Shown piece by piece: positions 1 through 36,644 of a DNA stretch of 64,000 nucleotides. The notes below the pieces were generated by a model. That model saw only the letters and a list, made by a program, of their open reading frames with translations. It was not told the DNA's origin and did no database searches. Position numbers and translations under genes: made by a program. The stretch comes from Amoebidium appalachense (taxonomy: Eukaryota > Ichthyosporea), in assembly GCA_963693365.1 (NCBI GenBank), contig CAVNZM010000002.1, forward strand, positions 10,912,001 to 10,976,000, read 5' to 3'. Numbering within the stretch: position 1 is the stretch's first letter; every line of letters starts with the position of its first letter.

Positions 1-291
1 GGTCCTTCCACGGCTGAGGGGAGGAAAAAGGTCGGGTGAGAGGGTGAGTGATTGACATCTCCGATGGGTGGCAGAGCCACATATGTGATCCCGCAATGTC
101 CTAAACGGCCAGGTAACTGAGTAAGAGCATTAATGTTGGTGGTGGTGGTGGTGTGGTGGTGGTGGTGGTGGTGGTGGGGGGGGGGGGGGGGGGGGGGGGG
201 GGACGGGAAAGGTCGTCGAGCACGGGGGGAGGGGGAAGGAGGGGAGGGGGGGGGGGGGGGGGGGGGGGGCTGGGGGATAAGAGGCACGTAC

Positions 292-25340
<25,049 letters not shown>

Positions 25341-26127
25341 GACGGGCTAGGTCTATGCTGGCCATGCACACACTGTGCTGCCGTACTGTAAGCGATAAAG
25401 CAGAAGCGGTGCTCTGAGAGTAGTTTGAACACCGTGAAGTTCAATGGTAAACAGTGTTGTGAACAAACTTGCGGCTGTGTGGCTGTGCACGGTCTCGTGT
25501 CACTCGTGACGTCACAGGATGTAAGGTTTTGCTATACAAGGTTAAGAATAAAACAACATGATTGGATACAACATTTACTGCACAGTGATTGGCTTAAACT
25601 GCACCCGCTGGAATGCACCACATGCACGAGCGCTCCGCTCCAGCCAGAGGCAGCCTACAATAAGGCCGCGGCTACATAACAGCTGTGTAGAGGAGTGCCC
25701 GGCACTCTCAATACTACACGGACAGCCTTTCAGAGAGGATGTCCATGTTATGCCAAAATCACACGCATACTGACACGGCAGATACCCCGAGGGTCCGCTT
25801 GGGGCTCTTTGACGTGCGGTGCGAGTCCTCGGCGGTGCCAAACTGATAAACTGGGCAACGAGTCCTGCATGTGATCATGCTACGCTGTTTACTCGAGGCA
25901 AAGAGAGACCAGTCTCAGGTATGGGGGGGGGTTTGCTCGGAATATCCCCTCAGCGGTATATCATGATCAAGTACATAGATGTCGGGTGATGATTATATAT
26001 CAGGGTTTACTTTCTCTACGAGGCACCATAAAGACTAAGAAAACCAATTAGTTGGGTTCCCCGTTTTTTTTTTCTTTTTTTTTTTTTTTTTTTTTTTCGG
26101 GCTCCCCTGGGACACTCGGTATCAGCT

Positions 26128-26225
<98 letters not shown>

Positions 26226-27550
26226 AGAATTTTGTAATGATGTGTTTCTCAAGCCAATCAACTCTAATAAACAGGTCATAGTTAAGTGTGTTTAGTATAA
26301 AATCAAGGATGTTGTAATATAATTTTCAGGTAGGCTATCTTTCTGGGTGTCTGTTGTGAATGTGTCGTGTGTGTGTTGCGGTATTATGTGGTCTATCAGA
26401 CTACATTTGGCGATACATGATCGTTTAAACTGGTGTGCGTGTGTTGTTTGGGCATGTAAACGATGTCACCTTATACTTATTATTAGATCTCCACTGTATA
26501 GCACGTGTACAGTAAAAGCGTGGTAAGTGATCAATAATACCATCAGCTAGAGAAAGACCAGTTCTACAGGAAGGTAATATGTATTTTGGTGTTATGCATT
26601 TGCGAGTACCATATTTGGCAATATGGTTAAGGCGGTCATTATATAATAAAACGAGACATAATAAGGCTTAGTTTTTCAAGGTGTCTGCTTTCATCGGGTC
26701 TAGTGTCGCGTGGTATCTTTTTCCATTTGTTATATTGTGTAATTATTTTGTGATTATGTACATGTCTAATAAGTAAGTGGCAGTCCAAAGTCACACGCAC
26801 ACTTTTGCGGGGTTTATTTGTATTTGTGCCCGGGGAAGAAGGAGAGAGGGAGGGAAGGAAAGAGGGGAGAGGTGGGGAGGGGACAGGTCGGATAGAAAAG
26901 AGAGGGTGGGCGTACGTACCGTCATGTATACTAGCCTCCTGCAACTCAAAAGCTCGAACTCCTTTCCCGCATCCCCCCTCCTCCTCCTCTCCCCCCCCCC
27001 CCCTTCTCTTTCTCTTTCTCTTTCTCTCTCTCCCTCCCCCCCTCCCCCCCCCCCCCCCCCCCCTCCCCACCCCATCCCCCCTCCCGGCGGAAATTGCTGA
27101 CAAGTTGACATTGTGACAACCCTGTACCCTGGGGAATGATTGGTTGAATAAACCCATATTTAGGCAATCAGCACCCAGTTATGGTTACTACAGGCAGGGC
27201 TTCAAATTTTCTCGTTGGTGTAGGTGAGACGCACCTTCACTGGTATCAGTCAGTCGTACTGAGTTAGGGCATTGAGTTGTTTACTGTGTGCATAGTGCAA
27301 TGCTCTACTAGGTGTGCAACTTCAACTGTCTGGATATCCATCTCTTGATAGATTCTTTCGCAGCTATACGTAACCCACCACCACACCTATGCCATAGGCG
27401 CACGGTTCCCCTCCGCCCAAGCATGGCCAAGTGCCCACCCACCACAGCCAGCCATACCCGCCAGAGTCGCCTCCCTTTGAGGTGACCTGACACGCACACA
27501 CACAGGAAATAGAGGTGTCAGTTTAAGTTCGAGAGAAGCTATATTTGAAA
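25341..27550. other. Divergent LTN1/PSEN spacer
   Basis: The two start codons face away from each other across 2.2 kb. The part next to LTN1 (25341-25880) is repeat-free. The middle is copy A of the dispersed repeat. The part next to PSEN (27120-27550) is again repeat-free. No TATA box stands out near either start, so promoters are presumed but not placed. Confidence 0.5.
25881..26910. mobile_element. Dispersed 1-kb repeat, copy A
   Basis: Matches 54490-55499 in the same orientation with few differences, from TACGCTGTTTACTCGAGG to GAGAGGGTGGG. Copy A has a longer internal (GT)n (about 26130-26223). The minus strand shows broken frames ending LLELIGLRNTSLQNSS. Copy B adjoins a reverse-transcriptase-like frame, so a truncated retroelement tail read on the minus strand is my best guess. 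No target-site duplication was identified. Confidence 0.6.
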
Positions 27551-27634
27551 ATGTCGCGCCAGTATGAGCCTTTGAGGGAGCGAGACGACATACCCATGCA
27601 GCCGCTGGGAGGAACGGGCAGCCACAGCTCAGAG
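27551..27634 (+). CDS. PSEN: PSEN exon 1 (start)
   Basis: ATG with an A at -3 (GAAAATG). Twenty-eight hydrophilic codons, [20 protein letters not shown] and on, ending in phase 0 at GTGAGG. Confidence 0.9.
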
Positions 27635-27688
27635 GTGAGGCTCGGTGCATGCTGGGGGCAAGCCCCGCATATGGGCAGCTACTGGTTT

Positions 27689-27762
<74 letters not shown>

Positions 27763-28004
27763 GCACGTAAACGTAGTTGGTCCTGCATACACACACACAC
27801 ACGTTCGCAAGCATGCACACAAGCTTATGTGTACACAAGTGTACTAACGCACACACGCACATTTAAACACACACGCGCGAATGCGTACATACACGCACGC
27901 ACACACACACACGCACACATGCATGCACACGCACACGCACACACACACAAACACACACGTATGCACACACGCACACACGCACGCGCACAAACACACACAC
28001 ACAC

Positions 28005-28068
<64 letters not shown>

Positions 28069-28072
28069 GTAC

Positions 28073-28104
<32 letters not shown>

Positions 28105-28924
28105 GTATACACCCGGCTGCTGGCCTGTGTGAGCTGTGTGTGCAGTCAAGGTACACACACACATTTCCACCCATACCTAGTCACCCATCCCCTCGTAGAA
28201 GCGGCGTACACACGTACAACCACACTTGTGCACACACAAACACATATGCAAATACACCCACCCTCCGTCGCTATCCCTCCTACCCTCTTTTCACCCTCCC
28301 CTAAATCCATTATACCCCCTCCCCCCCCCCCCGACCCCCTCCTCCCCCCTCCCCCCCCTCCCCCCTCCACGCTCCACCCCTACGCACACACAGCGCGCGT
28401 GCACATACACATCTTCAACCACTCACCCCCACTTTGCCCTCACCCACCCCTGCCCACTCACTGCGACTCTCAAAGTCCCATTTCACCTCCACCCCTCAAC
28501 CACACCTAACAAACCATCTTCCCCCCCCCCCCCCCTGCAGCTCAGCGGGGAGCACTCCGGGGAGGTTGATGCAGCGGAGGAGCTCAAGTACGGGGCCAAG
28601 GCCGTGACGTCACTGATGGCCCCCGTTTCCCTGTGCCTGCTGGTGGTGGTGGCCACCGTGCGGTCTGTCAGCTACTTCAGCACAAACCCGGAGCACATAT
28701 ACCTGTGTGTGAAACCCCTCCCCCTCCCCCTCCCCCTCCCTCCCCTTCCACCCTTCCTCTCCCCCCACCACCAGCCGGGCCACCCCATGCCCCCCCCTCC
28801 CCCGGCCAAACCGATCCACCCCACCCCACCACCCGGGCCACCCACGCACGGCCCCTCTCTCCCCCACCACCACCGCATATCACGTCCCATTGAAATAATT
28901 GAAAAAGATACACACGCGTGCGCG

Positions 28925-28994
<70 letters not shown>

Positions 28995-30612
28995 AAGGAC
29001 ACAAACATACACTCACTCACACAAGCACCAATCACACAAAAACACGCACATGTGCACGTGCACGCACGCACACACACACACACAAACACAACCATCACAC
29101 TACGACAAACATTCGCGCATTACATGACAACCATTTGACATTCCAACACAGAGGTAATTCGTTATTGGCTCTGCCAAATCCTTTCTTCCACGATATTTGC
29201 TCGCATGTATGTCAAAAATACTGCGGATTTGTGCCGGTTAAGAGCCGACACCCCTCCTCGTCTGCACCCCTCCCCCCCTCCCCCTGGGGCGCCCTCCCCC
29301 CCCCCCCCCCCCCCCCCCCCGCCCATCCACAGAGGATGGGCTCTGCTTATTATACATACTCTAAGTGGTTCACACTATGCATTGTGTTCTCCGTTGTAAG
29401 TGTGCTTCGTACTGCATGGTGCATTCAATCCCCCCCCCCCCCCCCCCAGGCATTCTGACATCCTTCCTCTTCCGCTCCTTCCCCCCTCCCCCACGTCCCC
29501 AGCTCGGCATGCATATGTGCAATCCCCGCCCACCTCCCTCCTGTTTCACCATCCTCGTACGTCTCCCATCCCCTCTTTCATGTCTGCTGCCCACACCCCT
29601 CTCACACCCCACACCCCAGGCCCTATGCCAGTGTGTTTTCTGAGAAGCAGGCAAGCACCGGCATGGCCATTCTGAGTGCCGTGGGCAATGCCCTGATAGT
29701 CAGTGAGTGACACTTGGTCCCCCTTATCCCATCCTGTTTCCTGCTGGCCGCGCACATGTACGTATTGTGTGTATGAGAGTGTGGGTGGGTGGGTGGATAG
29801 GTGTGTGTGGTTGTGTGCATGCATGCGTGCAAGCGCCCATGCGTGCCTGCCTGTGTGCGTGCCTGTGTGCGTGCATGCGTGTTTGTGTTTGTGTTTGTGG
29901 TTTATAGCTTTTCGTTTCTTTTTTTCTTTTCTTTCTTTCTTTCTTTTTTTTTTTTTTTTTTTTTGAGTGTTTTTTTGAGTGTTGTTGTGGCATGGGTAGT
30001 TGGTGGGAATGTGTTGGTGTATATGTGCATAGATGTTTATGTGTGTGTGTGCGTGTGTTGCAACCGCAGCCATATCTCACATCTGAATGCTGTACGGTGC
30101 CGTTTAGACCGCATTGCTGGTTTGTTTGCAAACATATATGCAGGTGCAAAGAAATAATGGGTGGAGCAGGTGTGTTGTTGATTTTCTAAATTGAAAAAAA
30201 CTAAATGCATAGCGCTACTACATAAGTACCCGCACTTCACACACACAAACACACACACACACACCTACACGTACATGCATAGACACACACCCACACTTAC
30301 ACCCACACACCTACAAACCCCCCCCCCCCCCCCCCCCCTCCCCCCCCCCCCCCCCTCCCCCTCCCTCCCCAACCCAACCCACACACACCACACACACACT
30401 TGGATCTTAGTTCACCACATACACCCACTACTCGAATGCAACATAAAACACCACTGACCGGCAGTATCTCCACAGTTGGTGTTATCGTAGTGATGACCTT
30501 TCTCTTGGTCTGCCTGTTTAAGTGTAGATGCTATAAGGTGAGCAAGCCTCTTTAACGAACAACCTTTTCGTATTCCCCCCATTCTCCCCCCCTTAAAGCC
30601 CCCCCCTCCCCC

Positions 30613-30702
<90 letters not shown>

Positions 30703-31594
30703 TGTGTGAGCGCATGTCTCTTGCTTAGCACCAAAGTGTCAAACCGCTCTCACGCTTTACACAAGTACCTCTAACACAGGACACTCTCTGCCTCCTTCCC
30801 TCCCTCCCTCCCCCCCCCCCCCCCCCCCCCCCCCCTCCGGGCGCATCTATGATTCCTGGCCCCGAAGGTCGGCTTAAGAGAGATTTGAATGTCGACGTTG
30901 GCATGGCATATTGCATGTGATTTGTGACTTGCTTGGGTTACATGAATTGCCGAGGGTGACGTAAAGGGCACATTGTTTTTTTAAGGCGTATGTGGTGGTG
31001 GTGGTGGTGTGTGTAGGTGTGGGTGGAGAGGGGGGGCGGGACGGGCACGCCTTGGACGGTAACCCACCAGCATGATATTGACCATGTACTCATGTGGGTG
31101 GTGGGGATTGCAGGCCATACACGGGTGGCTGGTGTTTTCAAACGTGATGCTGCTGTTTGTCTTCGGCTTTGTCTACTTCCAGTATGTTGCCTGCCCTGGC
31201 CCGTTCCACAGTGGCCCCTGCACGCGCATGTGTGCTTAGCACGCGCCGATTCTTGTGTGCTTTGTTGTGTCCGTTCATATTGGCTTTTTGTGTGTCCGTA
31301 TGGGCAGGTGGTTAATCGATTGCAGAGTTAAATTCTATTTGGGGAGGGGGGGGGTAGCTTTAGGTGATTACCAACAGATCCCCTCGCCTTTTCTCTGACA
31401 CTATGTGTGTGTGCTTTTGCTCATGGGTTATGTGCAGAAATAGGCGCCCGGCCTCATGCTGTGCGTTTTTCAGACGGTGTCTCTCGACTATCGAAGGTTA
31501 TTTTTTGGGGGGTGGACGGAGGAGGGGAGGGGGCGACCTCACCTACTCACCATGCTTTCAAACAGATACCCCTGTCCTCCCCACCCCCCCCCCC

Positions 31595-31625
<31 letters not shown>

Positions 31626-31840
31626 ACGCACGCACTCACTCACTCACTCACTCACACTGACATAGCCCCTTCACACGCTGGCGTGAAAGCACGTGAACGC
31701 ACTATAGTACGCGCATGCACACAGACAAACACACACACCCACACACACACACACAAACCACGCAACCCTCTACCACCCCACCCCCCTATCCTTTTCTCCT
31801 CCCCCCTCCCCCCCCCCCCACACCCACCCACCAACCTCCC

Positions 31841-31915
<75 letters not shown>

Positions 31916-32341
31916 CAGGCAGCTTATGATGCGACTCAATATTGCAATGGACTGGGTGACGACAGCAGTAGTCATGTGGAACTTTGGCATAGTGGGCATC
32001 CTGGCCATCTTCTGGAGGGCACCCCTCAGACTGACCCAGGGATATCTGATACTGGCAAGCGCACTGATGGTATGTTGTAGGTCCCCTGTGTGTGTGTGCC
32101 TTGGGGCCACATGTGGTTTGTGTGTTGAGCTAAGCATGTGTGTGAGTCTTTTTTTTTTCGGGGGGGGGGGGGAGGTTGTTTTGGGGCTTGACTTGGGGTG
32201 TTTTTGCTTGTGTGTGTATGCCCTTTTGTTGTTTTTTGTGCCGTGCTACATTCTGACATGCAATGTGGGTTTGGTGGGTTGATTGCTGCCCCCCCCCCCC
32301 CCCCTCCCCCCCTCCCCCCCCTCCCCCCTCTCTCCCCCCCC

Positions 32342-32379
<38 letters not shown>

Positions 32380-32460
32380 TCCCCCACCCCACCCACCCAT
32401 CCACCCCTACCCCACCCCCCTCCAGCACCTCCTCTCTTCCCCTCTTCCTTAATCGATTAC

Positions 32461-32493
<33 letters not shown>

Positions 32494-32535
32494 GGCCAAT
32501 CAGAGCGCGGATTATGTTGCTCATTTTTCTCCTTA

Positions 32536-32568
<33 letters not shown>

Positions 32569-32857
32569 TCATCTCCCTCTTTAGCAAAGACAAGAATATG
32601 GATCACAGGTGGATTGGTTCATCACATGGCATTTATCTGACCACTAGCTTGGGCCACACCCAGGCGCTGACCTTCCTAAAAAGGCTACCACCCTTCACCA
32701 CGTGGGCCCTGCTGGGCCTGATTGCCATATATGGTAGTGGCCCCGTCCTTTTTCTTGCTGTGTATAGCCATGCACATGCCTGCAACTGCAATTGTGTGTG
32801 TGCCGTTATGTACTGGGGTTTTGCACTGGATGCTTGCTGTCAGAGTGTGCATGTGTC

Positions 32858-32899
<42 letters not shown>

Positions 32900-33309
32900 C
32901 GCACGTACATGTGTAAATCCATGCACGTTGTTACCCTTTGTGTCAGCACACAAACACATGCTAATCGTGTGTGCGTACATCATGAATATTTTTCTTAGTG
33001 TGCCAGCATCATTGATGCGAATGTTGGTTTTGGCTCCTTCTCCTTCCTTATCCTCTCGAACCTCGCCTCCCCCCCCCCCCCCCCCCCCACCCCCCCACCC
33101 CCCACCCCCTTCCCCCCCGGGGGGAGGAAACCGGGCCACATAACCATGCAAGCTCCACCACAGCAACCATCACTAACCATGTGCACAGGTAAATACCTTG
33201 CTCCCTCACGACCACTAACGAATTCACAAACATTCACACCCAAGCATACACATGCGCGCGCGCGCACACACACACACACGCACACACACGCACACACACA
33301 CGCACACGC

Positions 33310-33403
<94 letters not shown>

Positions 33404-33965
33404 CTTATTGCCGTGCTGTGCCCTGGGGGCCCACTGAAGATGCTAGTGGAGGCTGCACAGGAGAGGAACGAGCCTCTGCTTCCATCCCTCGTCTACTCGT
33501 GTGAGTGTTTGCATAATGAATGTGTGCACATGGCCTCTCAGCTGATCAATTTCCTCTTGTTCGCATCCATTATTACAATAAAACCAGCTTTTTCCCCGGG
33601 ATTTTTGGGTGCATTGTAGTTCTTTCTACAGGCAGATGGTGTTTTTCACCTCTAACTGAAAAACATATTTCAAGGCATATACTTGTAGTCCCAACAACTC
33701 GTACTTCCCCTTTCCACGTACATGCCTGAACAGCAGGAATGACAGTTTGCGGCTTCAGCGTTAACCCCATTGCACGGAATCACGAGTCTCTGAGCTGTTC
33801 TTCAACCCTTCTTCGTCCATGTCACACCACTCTCAGTGCCGCTTAACAACTGTTTGCATGTGCAGGTGGGCAAAGGCTGATTTCTCCACCTTCGGCCCAC
33901 CCTTCAACCTTATGCATGCACGTGCACATGCACGCACAAATACACATACCCACACACACACACAC

Positions 33966-34023
<58 letters not shown>

Positions 34024-34136
34024 GCCACGGTGGTCTACACCATAGGCATGGCAGCGCCACCAGGTGATCACGTAGATGACGACATGCATGGGAGCAACAC
34101 AAACCTCGCCCACGACGGTAATTGTCCCCTCCATTC

Positions 34137-34167
<31 letters not shown>

Positions 34168-36353
34168 AAAAAAAAAAAAAACATCTCCCCCCTATTCCCC
34201 CCTTCCCCCCCCCCCACCCCCACCCCCACCCCCCGTCCCGGCAAAGACACACAGACACATGCGTGTCCGCGCGCACGCACACATTCGCGCGCACACTTAC
34301 AGAGCGCGTGTGCATGCACACGTCCACATTGTATAGTCCACCCCAATCTCTTGTGCCTCATTCTCTGCAGCACCATAACCACCACATACTTTGCTATGGC
34401 GTGCTGAGAAACGCGATGAAAGGCTCACACAGGGGAACGGGGGCAGAGGCGGGTGGGCGGGTGGTGGGCAGCCAGCGCCAGGAGGGGAGGGGGAGATGGG
34501 GGGGAGTTAATAGGGCAGGAAAGAGGATGAGTGGGTGGCGTGTACTGGGGTGGCATTGGTTGTACTGGGGTAGGGTGGGGATGCAAGTTTTTCCAGCATG
34601 GATACAACTAGGCATATGCATGGGGAGTAGAGCGGGAACATGACAAGGGGGTTTATTTGGGGGGCAGGGGGGGGGGGGGCTTTATTCTGGTTTTGTGAAA
34701 ACCCCCCTCTGTTGATGTGCTGACATAGGCCTAATAATTCAGCAGACGATAATGCCCAGTTGCTGAGACCGGAGTCAAGTTCCGTGTCACAACAGCCACA
34801 GAGAGAGGGGCCTGAGGAAGAGCCAGAGGATGAAGGTGGGTCGTGCTCGCTCGTATGGTGTAAACTCTTTTGGTTAGTCTGATAAGTTTCTTTCTCTCTT
34901 TTTTTTTTTTCAAACCCTAATTACCTGGCAAGGTTTTGAGTGGGTGTTGGGCGCATCACCCGGGGGCTTCTTTAGGGTTGGGGTCGATCCCTACTCTTGT
35001 CCACTATGTGCTTGTCTCTTCCCTCTGTTTTTTTTTTTTTTTGTGGAGTTAATGTGATTCTCTGGGGGGGGGGGGGGGGGGGGGGGGGGGGAGGGGGGAG
35101 GGGGGGAGGGGATAAGAGGGGAGCTCTTTTAACAATATTCTTATCCTTACTTGCAGGGGTGAAGTTGGGCCTTGGTGACTTCATCTTTTACAGGTAAGGG
35201 CCGATTTAGTACTGTGTGTGTGGATGTGGCTCTCTGTCTGCATAAGAAGACTTGCCAAGGGATGGAAGCAAAAAGAAGCAAGCTTCGTGCATGACATTTT
35301 GTACTTATGCCATATTTGGGTAATGGTGGTGCGGTGACGTGCAAAAGGCTAGAGAGGTGAGGTGAAATAAGGGGTCCCCCAAACGACCACCTAATATCGC
35401 TATGCCATATGACCCGGAGTTATGTGATGCCCCACGTACAACATGTCACAATATGCTACAATTATGGTGACCTAAGAGCTCCCCTGGCTCCGTGTGGCCT
35501 GTGTGACTTAGTGAGTGCATGTGCCCATGCAGTGTGCTGGTGGGCAAGGCCGCAGAGGAGAGGCAGTGGGGCACGGTCGTGGCTTGTGTCTATGCCGTCC
35601 TGGCCGTAAGTCAACCACCCCCACCCCCCAAACGCCCCTCCTTTTCTTGCTGTCCTTGCGGTAACTCAACCCTCCTCTTCCGGACCGGGGCGAAGCTCAG
35701 GTACTGTGGATGGCGTGGGCCCCACGGATGGGCTCTGATTATTATACATAGCCTTTGTGTGGTTTGCACTCTTCATCGTGTTGGATACTGTTTGTGTGTA
35801 CGTTGTACTTTATAGCGCATTCAACCCTCCCCCCCCCTCCCCTCCCCACGTTCCTTTTCTTGGCATCCTAGCCGTAAGCCAACCACCCCCCCCCCCCCCG
35901 GCCCTTTTTTCCTTATCCCCCTCTCCGCCCTGTTCATTGGTCCTTCCCTCCCCTGAATCACATGTAGTGCTTTTCCCACAATAATACTGTTTAGCCGCAC
36001 CAGATGCCAGTCTCCCTTGAAGTTCTTCGCCTTTCCCATGGCTCCCCCATTTTCATGGCGAAGCACACACACCCCGACACCCACGACTAACAGGCTGTGC
36101 CACACACGCACACATGCGAACACAAACACATATGCACACACACGCACACATACACTCTCTCTTTCTCTCTCCCCACCTCTCTCCCTCCCCCCTCCCTCCC
36201 CCTCCCCCCCCCCCCCCCCCCCCCGCCCGCCCGGCCCTCCCTTCCTCTCTCCCTCTCCCTCCCTCCCTCCCTCCCTCCCTCCCTCCCTCCCTCCCTCCCT
36301 CCCTCCCTCCCTCCCTCCCTCCCTCCCTCCCTCCCTCCCTCCCTCCCTCCCTC

Positions 36354-36402
<49 letters not shown>

Positions 36403-36644
36403 CCTCCCCCCCCCCTCCCCCAACCCATCAACCCACCCACCACCCACCCGTCCACTTACTCGCTCACTCACCCACCAACTAAATGCAGGGGCTGTGCCTG
36501 ACGCTAGCCATCCTTGCCATTGTGCGCAAGGCACTGCCGGCCCTGCCGATATCCATTTTCCTGGGCCTGCTCATGTTCTTCACCACAGACATCATCATGA
36601 ACCCACTGACAGAGATGCTGGGCTGCAACCTCCTTTTCGTATGA
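27551..36644 (+). CDS. PSEN: Presenilin, gamma-secretase catalytic subunit, 13 exons
   Basis: An intramembrane aspartyl protease of the endomembrane system and cell surface. Within gamma-secretase it cleaves single-pass substrates such as Notch and APP. The 13 exons join in perfect phase to 410 codons. Nine hydrophobic segments are visible. [12 protein letters not shown] leads into TM1. The first catalytic Asp is in [19 protein letters not shown], the second in [12 protein letters not shown]. The PAL motif is KALPALPIS. The loop between TM6 and TM7, where presenilins are auto-cleaved, is acidic and about 70 residues long. The C-terminus aligns to full length but ends GCNLLFV instead of the usual FHQFYI. 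The 28-residue N-terminus is short. Signal peptide peptidase is excluded by the KYGAK and loop signatures. Confidence 0.97.
27691..28080. repeat. (CA)n, (GCACAC)n and (GA)n tracts in PSEN intron 1
   Basis: A (CA)n block (27691-27760), CA mixed with CGCA, and (GA)n near 28036-28066. The rest of intron 1 is C-rich. Confidence 0.93.
28541..28704 (+). CDS. PSEN: PSEN exon 2 (TM1)
   Basis: Acceptor CTGCAG after a C tract. Encodes [20 protein letters not shown] and the rest of TM1, ending HIY with two bases (CT) before GTGTGTG. The phase is set by exon 3. Confidence 0.93.
29337..29432. repeat. Intronic repeat, copy 1
   Basis: About 96 bases in PSEN intron 2, from GGATGGGCTCTGCTTATTAT to GCATTCAATCCC. 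It resembles 35729-35826 in intron 12 in the same orientation. Confidence 0.75.
29620..29702 (+). CDS. PSEN: PSEN exon 3
   Basis: Encodes [20 protein letters not shown] then VGNALIV, the start of TM2. Donor GTGAGT. Confidence 0.92.
30476..30537 (+). CDS. PSEN: PSEN exon 4 (TM2)
   Basis: Encodes [20 protein letters not shown], nearly the human VIVVMTILLVVLYKYRCYK. Acceptor TCCACAG, donor GTGAGC. Confidence 0.95.
30617..30699. repeat. (CA)n microsatellite
   Basis: About 82 bases of CA in PSEN intron 4, after a C-rich tract. Confidence 0.95.
31114..31181 (+). CDS. PSEN: PSEN exon 5 (TM3)
   Basis: Encodes [20 protein letters not shown] then YF, with two bases over before GTATGT. Confidence 0.94.
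31919..32069 (+). CDS. PSEN: PSEN exon 6 (TM4-TM5)
   Basis: Encodes [20 protein letters not shown], then [17 protein letters not shown]. The acceptor CACTTCAG follows a (CA)n tract with almost no pyrimidine tract. Confidence 0.96.
32664..32733 (+). CDS. PSEN: PSEN exon 7 (TM6, first half of catalytic Asp codon)
   Basis: Encodes [20 protein letters not shown] then AIY plus the G of the catalytic aspartate codon, which the following intron splits. Confidence 0.96.
33264..33401. repeat. (CA)n abutting PSEN exon 8
   Basis: CA with some CG substitutions, ending CACACAG|ACC, so the repeat itself supplies the acceptor. Confidence 0.95.
33402..33500 (+). CDS. PSEN: PSEN exon 8 (catalytic Asp, TM6 end)
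   Basis: AC completes Asp, then [20 protein letters not shown] and [12 protein letters not shown], a presenilin hallmark. The acceptor AG ends a (CA)n tract of about 90 bases. Confidence 0.97.
34025..34117 (+). CDS. PSEN: PSEN exon 9 (hydrophilic loop)
   Basis: Encodes [20 protein letters not shown] and on, the place where presenilins undergo endoproteolysis. It ends with one base before GTAATT. Confidence 0.88.
34743..34835 (+). CDS. PSEN: PSEN exon 10 (acidic loop)
   Basis: Encodes [20 protein letters not shown] then [11 protein letters not shown]. Of two AG choices, the one after AATTCAG keeps the frame open. The upstream ATAG gives a stop. Confidence 0.87.
35157..35193 (+). CDS. PSEN: PSEN exon 11 (GLGD active site)
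   Basis: A 37-base exon encoding [12 protein letters not shown] with the second catalytic Asp. Acceptor CTTGCAG, donor GTAAGG. Confidence 0.97.
35533..35605 (+). CDS. PSEN: PSEN exon 12 (TM7-TM8)
   Basis: Encodes [20 protein letters not shown] then YAVLA to GTAAGT. The frame stays open 70 codons into the intron (to 35815), so unspliced reads would add a Pro- and Cys-rich tail. Confidence 0.94.
35729..35826. repeat. Intronic repeat, copy 2
   Basis: PSEN intron 12 counterpart of 29337-29432, with GGATGGGCTCTGATTATTAT, a shared TTTGCACT/TTCACACT middle and GCGCATTCAACCC end, then a C-rich run in both copies. Confidence 0.75.
36177..36425. repeat. (CCCT)n then (CT)n tract
   Basis: A long CCCT array (about 36250-36356) followed by (CT)n (36359-36400), all pyrimidine, in PSEN intron 12 upstream of the exon 13 acceptor. 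Confidence 0.95.
36489..36644 (+). CDS. PSEN: PSEN exon 13 (TM8-TM9, PAL motif, stop)
   Basis: Encodes [20 protein letters not shown] through [18 protein letters not shown] and TGA. The acceptor AATGCAG lies after the CCCT/CT repeat block. Confidence 0.95.
   Translation, partial: GLCLTLAILAIVRKALPALPISIFLGLLMFFTTDIIMNPLTEMLGCNLLFV

Noticed and set aside
36087-36501. Open frames of Pro-Ser-Leu or Arg-Glu-Gly repeats
   Set aside because: They are the six-frame readings of the CCCT/CT array in PSEN intron 12.
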